From positions 1,736,001 to 1,800,000 of the forward strand of contig OZ251232.1 in NCBI GenBank assembly GCA_965240325.2: a DNA stretch of 64,000 nt, read 5' to 3'. Origin of the DNA: Rebecca billardiae RCC1528 (lineage: Eukaryota; Haptophyta). The notes under the pieces are model-generated. The model searched no databases and was not told the DNA's origin. It saw only the letters and a program-made list of their open reading frames with translations. Both the position numbers and the translations under genes were made by a program. Shown here piece after piece: positions 19,554 through 28,945 of the stretch (its first letter is position 1; the number at the start of each line of letters is the position of its first letter).

Positions 19554-22500
19554 TCAGCCGACGAAAGTGCCACTCCGCCCCTTGGTCGAGGGGCCCTTGC
19601 GCGGGCGCACGTTGGCCGGGCTGTTGCGAGGCTCGCCCGGCGGCGCCGGCGACGAGCCTGGCCCTGGGCGCCGCTGCTTCTGCTTCTTGCGCGCAGACTC
19701 GCCGCCGTCACGGCCCCCACGGCCGCCGCGGCCCCTGCCGCGCCCGCGGCCGCCGCCGTGCCGCGCCGCCAGCTGCTCAGCGCCAAAGGCGAAATCCTCC
19801 TCCTCGCCCTCCTCGCCCTCCGCGCTGTCGCTCGCCTCCGGCGCCGCGGCGCGCGCCGCGGCTCCGGACGCGGCAGCGCGTCCGCCGGCCCCTGCTGCGC
19901 CGCCATGCTGCGCGCGCTCGTGCGCCGAGGCCGCACCGGCGTCGTGTGCCGGCTCCTCCCGGTCTGGCCTCAGCCAGCCGATGCGCCGCATGAAGTCGGC
20001 GGCGGCCGCGTCCGCCGGGACCTGCATGCCCGCCGCCGCGGGCGAGGCCTTGGGCGCGGCCGCGGTGGTTGTGGCGGCGGCGAGTGCGCGCGAGCCCTGC
20101 GCGCCACCGCCGTACCTCTCAGCGAGCGTCCCGCCGCCTGGCGCGGCCTTGGCCGCGCCGGCGCCGTGCCGACCGCCCCGCCCCGCGTCAGGCGCCGATG
20201 GCTCGGAGGAGGGCACTCCGCCGTCCGCAGCGGCGCGCTTGCGCTTCCCGCCGCCGGCCGCTGCGGGCGCGCCACCGGCGGGCGGCTTCGGGCCGTCAGC
20301 AGACGCGGTCGGCGCAGCCGGCGCCTTGCCCTCTGCGCCCGCGCCTGTGTGAGCTGCGCCCACGCCCGCGGTGCCGGCCGCGTGGCCGCCGGGCCGCGCG
20401 AGGGTTGCGTGTGGCTCGGCGGGCGGCGGGGCGGGCGGCTGCGCCGCGCCGTGCTCGGGCGGAGCCGTCGCCACCTGCCGCGCGCGCAGGGCCCGCCATG
20501 GCGGCTGCAGCTCGAACGAAGCGCGCACCGTGGCCGCCTCCTCCGTGCGCGCGCGAGGCGCGGGTGTGCGCGCCAGCCTCGTGGGCGAGCCGTCTACGCC
20601 TACCCCAGCCGCGCCGGCGGCTGCGAGGACGTGCGTCGTGAGCGTTGATGGCTTGGCGCGCTGGGTGCGCGCGGCGGGCGCGCGCTCGGTGTCAGCGGCC
20701 TGCGCGCCGCCGCCGCGCCGCTGCGGAACGCCGCCGGGAAGGCCCTGCGATGGCGTCAGCATTGACGGCGGCGCGACCGGAAGCAGCAGGCCGCCGCCGC
20801 GCCGCACGCTGTTGCCGGCGTGCGCGCCGCCACCGCTGCGCGCGGCGCTCGGAAGCGCAGCCTCGCCCGCGCCCGCGGCGGCGACCGCGGCCCCGCCGCG
20901 TGCACCGCGCGCGGCCGCGCCCACGGGCTGTGGCGCCGAGGGCTGGGAAGCGGCGTGCACGCCATCCGTGCTCGCGCCATCGGCGGCACCGCCGTCGTCG
21001 CCGTCGCCGCCCACACCCGCCACCGCCTGTGAGATGACTCTCGCGATCTCGTCGGCGTGGGATCGGATGAGCGCGGGCATGGGCGCGCGCGCCGCCCGGC
21101 CCCACGCGCTGTGCAGCTCGTCCGCGCTGGTGGGCGCGTGCACCGCCAGCGAGTGCAGGTGGTGGTTCGCTAACACCGCGTGCGCCGACTCATCCAGTCG
21201 CCGCGCGGCCGCGTCGCGCCACACAAAGAGCGCGCGGTGCGCGCGCATGCTCGGCGCGCTCAGCACGCCCGCGTGCTTGCGCAGCAGCTGCACGTGCTCG
21301 GACGGCTGGAAGGGGACGACCCGGTAACACTGACGGCTCACCTGCGCGGACGCCTGCCACACCGAGCGGAGCAGCCCGCCGCTCGGGTCGGCGGCGTGCA
21401 GCTCGGCGCGCAGCCGGTCGTAACAGTACAGCAGGTAGTGCGTGTCGCTGCGCGCGTACCGCTGCATCTCGGCGGTGAGCGGCCGGAGCCGCCAGTCGGC
21501 AAGCTGGAACTTCTTGTCCGCGTGCACGCCGCAGTAGTGCTGCGCGGGGGCGCGCCGGCCGCGGCGGCGGGACGGCAACGGCGCGGCGCGGCGGTGGCAG
21601 CCGGGTGAGCGCCGCGCGGGCCGCGCTCGCACGCCGACGCCGCGCTGCCTGCCGTCACCGCTCGCCCTCCCTCCGCCCTCGCGCGCGCGCGCGCGCACGC
21701 GAGGGCGCGCGGGCGCGGCGCGGCGCGTTCGGCCGGCGCGCCGTGCTCGCGTGCTCCACACCTTGAGCACGTACGACAGCGAGCGGCTCTGCAGCCCCAG
21801 CGCTTTGGCCGCCTGCCCCGTGTCGAAAAGGCCGACCAAGTACAGGCCGAAATCTCGCTGCAGCCAGATTACGTCCGAGTCGGCGCCATGCAGCACCTGC
21901 TCGGCAGCAGCGGCGGCGGCGGCGGCGGCGGCGGCAGCAGTAGCAGCGGTAGCAGCGGTAGCGGCAGCAGCGGCACCATCGCGCCATCAGGGCGCGTCGG
22001 CGCGTGCCAGCCCAAGCCGGGAGGCCGGCGCGGCGCCGGCGCGCCGTGCGGGCCACGCGCGGTGCGCGCCGCGCGCGCACCTTGGTGATCCGCGGGTTGG
22101 TGAACGGCTCGTTGAGCACGTGCAGCGAGCCGCGCAGCTCGAGCACGTCCACGAGGAAGTCCTCGGACCGCGTCGAGATCTGCAGCAGGCAAGTAAAACC
22201 TCGGTACGAGTGCAGCGAGTGGTGCTCGAGGTCGACGGCGATCTCGGGGGCGGCGTTGAGCGCGGCGAGCAGCGCGTCGAGGCCGGCCTCGTCGCGCACC
22301 CACGTGCACGGCGTCTCGTGCAGCGGGCGGTACAGCTGCGGCTCGGGCGCGGCCAGCTGCGCTCCCAGTGGCTCAAAGCTACCCACCTCAGTATCGTACG
22401 GGTGGCCAAACGCATAAGCGGACGCGGTGTTCGGCCCGCCCGCCGCGCCGCCGGTGAGGCCGAGCTCGCTGGCGTGCGCGCGGAGCATCGCCGCGCGCTG

Positions 22501-23329
22501 CGCCTCGGGCGTGTCCGCGCGCGCGCTGCCGTCCGCGCCGACGAGCTCGGCGGACGGTCGTCGCGTCGCCGCGTCGGCGGCCGAGGCCGCGCCGCCGCCC
22601 GCCGCCGCGCGCGCCATCGAGAGATCGAGCGGCACGAGCGCGTTCGGCTTGTACAGCAGGCGGGGCACGAAGGGCGCGTCCTGCCGAGCGAGCACACGCC
22701 GCGGGCCGCGCGCGCGCACGGGGGGCGGTCGCGCGTGGTCACGGCGCGCGCGCGCGCGGTCGCCCGGCGCTCCGGAGGCGGCGGGGCGGCCAAGCCAAGC
22801 GCCCATCGATGGCCTCACCCGGCCGCGCGGTGGGGGCGGTGGCGCGTACGGAGTTGTCAATCTCGTGCTTCCACCGGAGCTGGGGACGGAGGAGCTGTGC
22901 CCGCTGCGCGCCAGGGCCATCCGCTGCGGAGCTCGCGCCGCCATCCGCCGCGCCCGCGCCGTCCGCCGTCTCGGCGCGCGCATGCAGTGTGTGCTGCGTC
23001 GCGTTCGTGATGCCGCGCGCGGCGTCGTGCGCCGCGTCCACCTGCTCGAGCAGCCGGTCGGTCATGTCCACCGTGCGCTCGTACCGCTCCTCCGTGTCCG
23101 CCGCCGCCGCCATCGGCGACAGCCCGTGCTGCTCCAGCAGCTTGTCCAGCAGCCGCTGCACGCGCGCCCCCGCGCCGCTCATCGCCTGGCGGAAGCCCGG
23201 GAAGGTGGCGCAGTAGTCGAGGTCCTCGCCCGGCGCGGGGAGGGCGTTGCTCGTGCGCGTCGCGCGTACGAGCCGCTGGAAGAGCTCGCGCTCGCACTGG
23301 TCGATGTCGAACGACTCGGCGCGATCCAT
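19554..23329 (-). CDS. RRP6: RRP6/EXOSC10, nuclear exosome 3'-5' exoribonuclease, four exons
   Basis: Exons on the minus strand are 23329-22850, 22680-22081, 21896-21762 and 21539-19554 (all phase 0), giving 1066 aa. Introns of 169, 184 and 222 bp have donors GTACGC, GTGCGC and GTGTGG and CAG acceptors. Residues 1-130 fit the PMC2NT domain that binds Rrp47/C1D. LRPQLRWKHEIDNS|DAPFVPRLLYKPN is a family hallmark kept across intron 1. The DEDD-y nuclease core has EIAVDLEHHS (Asp and Glu), HGADSDVIWLQRDFGLY (Asp) and YARSDTHYLLY (Tyr and Asp), so it should be active. An HRDC domain follows (MRAHRALFVWRDAAAR). The long low-complexity tail has basic patches (KRKR, RKKQK) and FMRRIGW. Rrp6 trims rRNA, snoRNA and aberrant nuclear RNAs with the exosome. 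It is divergent from the next gene. Confidence 0.93.
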
Positions 23330-23556
23330 GGGAGGAGGACGTGGCCACGGAGGGCGCAGCAGCGGCCCCTCGTGCCCGCACGCGCGTGGATCCTGCGGCT
23401 GCCCTCGCCCCGTCGACCGGCCGGGGAGCCAGCGCTGCCGCGTCGTCGGGTCCAAGCAGCCTTGAAGCCGGAGCGGTCGCTCGCCTTGCCAACTCAGCAT
23501 GGCGCCGCACCGGCCTGCCGCTTGACGAGGCCCATCAAGGCTGCGCGAGGACACAC
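23330..23556. promoter_or_regulatory. Bidirectional upstream region of RRP6 and the cyclophilin-like gene
   Basis: Only 227 bp separate the two start codons. The segment is open in the frame of the plus-strand gene from a GTG at 23341 but has no in-frame ATG before 23557, so it is treated as shared promoter and 5' leader. Confidence 0.4.
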
Positions 23557-25407
23557 ATGGCGGCCGCCCCGACGCGCGCCGCGGGCACGCGACGGACGTG
23601 GTACCTGCTGCTCCTGCTCGTCCCCCTGGCCATCTATACCTTCGCCGTGCTCGGCAACAGCTGGCGCGCGATGGCGCGCGCTCATCTGCAGCGCGGCGCG
23701 CGCCCCGCGGCGCTGCAACGGCCCCGCCGCCCTGCCCAGACAGGCGCACCCGTGAGCAGCGCAGGGCTCGCGCACGCCGCAGCAGCCGTGCTGCTGCCCG
23801 CCGACATGCTGCGCACCGACGCCCGCCCTGCGCCAGCAGCGTTGCCCCTGCCGACCGACGCGCCGGGCAGCGTGCGCGGCATTCAGCTGGTGTGCGGCGA
23901 CCATGGCGTCATCCGGCTCTACCTGCGCGCGGAGTGGTCGAACATGTCGGCGGTGTTCGCGGAGCAGCTCGCGCAGCCCACCTCGCGCAACAGCTCGACC
24001 ATCTACCGCCTCGAGCCCGGCTTCCTCATCCAAGGCCGCTTCGCCTCGCCGGGGGTGTCGCCGCGGATCCGGCTGTCCAAGGCGCCCAAGGTGATGGAGC
24101 GCGGCGAGGTGGGGTGGGCGGGCGGCTCGACGGGGCCGGACTTCTTCATCTACATGGGCGACGGGCCGGCGGGCTGGCTGGGCAACCCGCACGACGGGAT
24201 GATCTGGGCGGAGGTCGCGGACGAGCCGTCGATGGAGGTCGCGCGCGTCGTGTCCCTCCTCCCGGTGCCCCCGACCCGCCCGGGACAAATGCACACGCTG
24301 GCCACGCCGCTGCCCATCGGCGTGGCGCCGTGGCGGCCCGAGGCGCGGCCGGCGTCGGCGCCGTCCGCGCTGAGCGGCGTGTCGATCCTCAAGGTGCGCG
24401 GCGCCGCGCTCGACACCTCCGCCGCCGACTGCCCGGAGGAGTGCCACGCGCTCGCGCACACGGAGTTGCACGGGACCGTGGTGGGCGCGGGCGACAGGCT
24501 GCTCGTCGACTCGGCGCGCGAGTGCTGCGCGCAGTGCGCGCAGCACGCGGCGAGGGAGGGCGGCAAGCCGGGCGCAAGGCCGTGCAACGTGTGGGTGTGG
24601 TGCGGCTCCGCCGCGCGCTGCGCCAAGCAGCACCGCCAGTGCTGGCTCAAACACCACCCGGACATCTGGGGCGCCGCCGTGACGGTCGGCACCTCAGACC
24701 GATGGACGACCGGCACGGCGCAGCGCGCGCCGGCGAATCACTCGTCGGGCGCGGGCGTGGCGCGGCCGACCGCGGCGGACGCGCACATCGCGCTGGTCAG
24801 CCCAGCAGGCCCCGCGGGGGAGGTGCCTGGCCAGGCGGGAGGCCTGCGGCTCCGCCTCCGCCTCCGAGCCGCCGGCGCCGAGCGCGCGCGCACTCGCGTC
24901 GAGACAGTCCTCGCACGGCACGCGGTGGGCGGTGCTGGCTGCGGGACCGGCGCGGCAGCCGACGGGTGCGTCCCGGCGGCTCTGGCGTGGGCGCGCCCGC
25001 CGCCACCTTTGTGGGGCTCCGAGCAGGCCGCCGACGGGCAGGGTCCGAGTGATCGCTGGCCGATTGGCCACGCTCTCGTGCTCGGGACCCTCGGCTCAGC
25101 CGCTGAGCCGCCGCCCGCGGCGACACCCGCCGCGTCAGAGTGGCCGCAGGTGCCCGTGCGACGCGGCTCTGTGGGCTGGTGGGCGCCCAGCGGCGCGCGC
25201 ACGGCCGACGGCCCGTGGTTCTTCATCGCGCTCGCGGACATGCCGCACCTCGGCATGTCGGCTGTTGTCTGGGCGGACGTGGCGGAGGAGGACCTCCCTG
25301 CACTCGACCGGCTCGCCCTGGACGCGGCTGCGGGGCGTACGGCGCTCCCCCTGCCCATCCGGGCTGTGCGCGCCGAGTCGTCGGCTGCTTCTGATGAGTT
25401 ATTCTGA
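23557..25407 (+). CDS. Type II membrane protein with two cyclophilin-like domains and a central Cys-rich (PAN/apple-like) domain
   Basis: The protein is 616 aa from the ATG at 23557. Residues about 15-33 (WYLLLLLVPLAIYTFAVLG) form a signal anchor after basic residues, so the bulk should face the ER/Golgi lumen or outside. About 110-240 ends in GPDFFIYMGDGPAGWLGN and MIWAEVADE, which resemble the FFI...D.PWLDG...FG.V strand of cyclophilins. About 520-600 repeats this as GPWFFIALADMPHLGMSAVVWADV. Key PPIase residues are not conserved, so catalysis is doubtful. Between them, about 285-385, a Cys-rich block (CPEECHAL, CCAQCAQH, CNVWVWCG, CAKQHRQCWL) has the spacing of PAN/apple-type modules that bind protein or sugar. 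The role is unknown; cell-surface or Golgi assembly is plausible inference. Confidence 0.7.
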   Translation: MAAAPTRAAGTRRTWYLLLLLVPLAIYTFAVLGNSWRAMARAHLQRGARPAALQRPRRPAQTGAPVSSAGLAHAAAAVLLPADMLRTDARPAPAALPLPTDAPGSVRGIQLVCGDHGVIRLYLRAEWSNMSAVFAEQLAQPTSRNSSTIYRLEPGFLIQGRFASPGVSPRIRLSKAPKVMERGEVGWAGGSTGPDFFIYMGDGPAGWLGNPHDGMIWAEVADEPSMEVARVVSLLPVPPTRPGQMHTLATPLPIGVAPWRPEARPASAPSALSGVSILKVRGAALDTSAADCPEECHALAHTELHGTVVGAGDRLLVDSARECCAQCAQHAAREGGKPGARPCNVWVWCGSAARCAKQHRQCWLKHHPDIWGAAVTVGTSDRWTTGTAQRAPANHSSGAGVARPTAADAHIALVSPAGPAGEVPGQAGGLRLRLRLRAAGAERARTRVETVLARHAVGGAGCGTGAAADGCVPAALAWARPPPPLWGSEQAADGQGPSDRWPIGHALVLGTLGSAAEPPPAATPAASEWPQVPVRRGSVGWWAPSGARTADGPWFFIALADMPHLGMSAVVWADVAEEDLPALDRLALDAAAGRTALPLPIRAVRAESSAASDELF

Positions 25408-26063
25408 ATCTGGCGGTGCTGCGTCGTCGTCGTCCCCTGGACCTGATGACACCTGATGTGGCCTACTGATGAGCCGCAATGGCGAGTATAGTATCACATA
25501 CTCGGGTCGGGCGGGCCCGCGGCGCCGCGGGCACTGTCTGTGACTCATGTCTGTGACCGTATCGTCGATCTGAGCAGACTGCTTTATGGCCCGCGGTGCA
25601 GGGCGGAGCGCGCAGCGTGGAGCCCGCACCAGCGGGCCCGAACCGTGTTTCAAAAAGATCTTTGATCAAGAAAAAAGGGACGGGGGGCGATTTTTAGGGC
25701 TGGCGGAGACCGAGTTTCGAGTTTTTGAGATCGCATAGAGAGGTCTATTAGGCCGAAAATAAGCGCGCCCAGCTGATTCCCTTAAGTAAAGTGCGATCTG
25801 GACGTCAGCTGGACGTGACATTAGTGTAACGGTTCGTTACGAGCGCGATTTTAAGTATGAGATTGCCGCCAACCGCCAACCGATAAAAACGGCAAGGCAA
25901 GGGCTCGGGAAACTTGATCACTTCTAAATGTGAATAGTAAAATGCTCTCCCCGAGCGCGCCTGTCGCCTCGCAGGCCGCGCGTCTCGCCCTCTCCTCGCT
26001 CCGCTCTCCCCGAGGCTGAGCTCGCGGCCCGCCTGTCACCTCGCAGGCGCGCGCCACGGACAC
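25408..26063. other. Intergenic region containing repeat A
   Basis: Apart from the dispersed repeat A at 25584-25730 (listed separately) this stretch is AT-richer than its surroundings from 25,640 on and contains no convincing gene. Confidence 0.5.
25584..25730 (+). repeat. Dispersed repeat A (about 147 bp), copy 1
   Basis: It starts TTATGGCCCGCGGTGCAGGG and ends near GAGTTTTTGAGA. A second copy in the same orientation lies at 45199-45345. The 5' part can fold into a hairpin (GGCCCGC-GGTGC pairing with GCACC-A-GCGGGCC). The middle has AAAGATCTTTGATCAAG, itself nearly palindromic. Small indels between copies shift every reading frame, so a structured or noncoding element is more likely than a protein exon. 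Confidence 0.85.
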
Positions 26064-27083
26064 ATGCGCGACGAGATCGCGGCGGGGGCGGCGAGATCGC
26101 GGCGGGGGCGACGGGCAACAACCTGCCCGCGGGCGCGTTCGTCACTCGAGGAGCAGCGCGCAAGGGCGAGCCGAGTCCGGAGCACGCGAGCTCGTCGCTC
26201 GCCGACCGGAGCAGAGCGCGCCGCCCGCCGCCGCCGAGCGAGCGGCGCGGCAGAGCTGATGAGCCGGATGCGCCCGGAGCTCGCGCGGCTGAAGGGCGAG
26301 CTCGAGCACGCGAGCTCGCGCCTCGACGCCGAGCGCGAGCTCCTCCTCAACTCGGTCGACGGCGGCGCGGAGGTCCGGCAGCAGCGTGAGGACTCACAGA
26401 CAGTGTGAGTGAGCCGCGCGCAGCTCAGCCTGCCGCTGGCAGCCGCCGTCTTCGAGGCCGACGCGGCGGAGGAGGCGGCGGGCGAGCACGGCGGCGCGGT
26501 GGAGCAGGCGCGCACGCGCGGCGGCAGGCGCGACGCGCCGCTCGCCTCGTTCCACCGCCCCGAGCTCCGCTCGGTCGGTCTCGGTGCGCGGCTGCGCAGC
26601 CGGCAGGCCGGCGGGCCAGCAGTCTGCAGTGGCGCGCGCTCTCGCTCTGCCGGCACGAGGCGTGCCGGCTGAGCGACCAGCGGCCCGTCGTCGAGCGCAT
26701 GGCGCAGGGCAAGTACCTCAAGCAGGTGCGCCCGCTCGCGCGCACGCGCCGGCTCGCGACCAGCGGCCCTTCGTCGAGCGCATGGCGCAGCGCGAGCACC
26801 TTGCAAGCTGAAGCAGGTGCGCCCGCACGCGCGCACGCGCCGGCCCGGCGCCGCGCGGCGCCTCTCGCCCTCTCGCCCTGCGCGCGCCGCCGCCCCGCTT
26901 CCCCGCGCGGCCCGTCCGCGCCTCTCGCCCTGCGAGCGCGCCGCCCCGCTTCCCCGCGCGGCCCGTCGATCCGCTGGTGTCCCATGCCACCCTTGGCCGT
27001 GCGCGCCCGCATACTCGCGCCGAGTCCGAGACTCGGTCTCGGGTCTGACTCTCCCTCTCAGAGTGGCTGAACTGTCTTTCTGA
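26064..27083 (+). pseudogene. Probable degraded coiled-coil gene with tandemly duplicated exon segment
   Basis: No intact gene is present, but fragments look coding. At 26254-26389 there is a heptad-like peptide (ELMSRMRPELARLKGELEHA). It runs into GTGAGG, a possible donor, and a CGCAG acceptor 47 bp later leads into LSLPLAAAVFEADAAEEAAG. Near 26,620-26,735, SLQWRALSLCRHEACRLSDQ continues to RPVVERMAQGKYLKQ and a GTGCGC donor. The last segment is then repeated 83 bp downstream (26674-26756 and 26757-26848) as QRPFVERMAQREHL with a stop codon. Changing frames, the duplication and the stop suggest a broken gene. The function is not recognised. Confidence 0.4.
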
Positions 27084-27127
27084 CTCGGACTGACTGACTC
27101 GTCAGTCTCATTCTCAACCACTGCGCC

Positions 27128-27770
<643 letters not shown>

Positions 27771-28558
27771 ATATGTGGCGTTATAGGGAACCTATAACTG
27801 AGTGTCTATGAGCGACGCCAAGAATCCGGCTCGCACTGCATTCCTGCGTTGTCCTGTGCGCACCGCCGCGCGCAGGCGGAGTCCTGGTGCGCTGCCAATC
27901 TGGCCCACAGCGGCGCACCTGCAGGACTCGGTTGGTTACCGCTCACATCGGATCGATCAGGCTTCACTCTCGGGGGCGCCATGGGGCTGCTCACGACGAA
28001 GGCGCCGAGCTGGGCAAGGGAATCGCCTGCATCGGGCACTGCCGGGTGCACGCTCCGCTGCAGGAGGTGCACCGCAGTCGCCGCAGCCCCTCTGCTCGGT
28101 AAGGTCGCTGGCTGTCTGTGTGGCCCGGCTCCCCGCCTGATCGTTCGGCGGCGCGACGTCTTCATCTGTCTTCGCCGCGTCGCCCCTCATGCAATGGTCT
28201 CTTGCTCTCGCCGCTGTCGCGTCAACCCGCACGCTTCATCGTTTGCCCGCCCGCCCACCCTCGGCCTCTGGCGGATATGGAAGCACTGCAGTGTCAGCGA
28301 GCCATCAGCCTTAATCGACCTTGCTCAGTGACTGACGACTCGCGGGCGCCCTCTCGACCTCGGGCAGCAGCTCAACCGCCACGCCGCTGCCAGCGCCCGC
28401 TGTCGTTCGTTGCTCAAATCCCAACATAGCTAACCTGATCGTTCCATGATTGATCATTGTGGTCTGTCTACTCCACGACGCCGCGCGCCGCGACCATCCA
28501 GCTCCAGAGTCCATTCGTACCCGACGCCTTGTACGAGCCGGGCATGGCGGAGTGGCTA
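27771..28558 (-). repeat. Left inverted arm of the composite unit
   Basis: It is the reverse complement of 34415-36560 lacking the inserted 1.3 kb element; the junction here (corresponding to GCTATG|TTGGG on the other strand, near 28430) is the pre-insertion site. Identity is roughly nine in ten by eye with small indels. Both arms keep a peptide-like segment in one frame (LGGAMGLLTTKAPSWA), possibly a relic of an ancestral coding exon. Confidence 0.85.
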
Positions 28559-28735
<177 letters not shown>

Positions 28736-28945
28736 CCTTCACCGTTCACGGACAGACACGGTTCTGAAAATAATATGGCCGCCTGCTGAGCAAGCCGAGA
28801 GTCAGCTTCGGACTCGGACGAGCCGGCGCTACGCCGCCCGACTGCGCGGCCCCGGTGCGGCAGAGTGCGGCCGACTCGCCCGCTGCTGATGCTGCGAATA
28901 CGACGACTGATTACTGCTGCGATGACGCTGATGGCGACGCTATCT

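Noticed and set aside
28540-28558. Perfect tRNA/SINE A-box (TGGCGGAGTGG) next to the TA tract
   Set aside because: No B-box follows, and the sequence is explained as part of the left inverted arm matching the flank after the Copia LTR.
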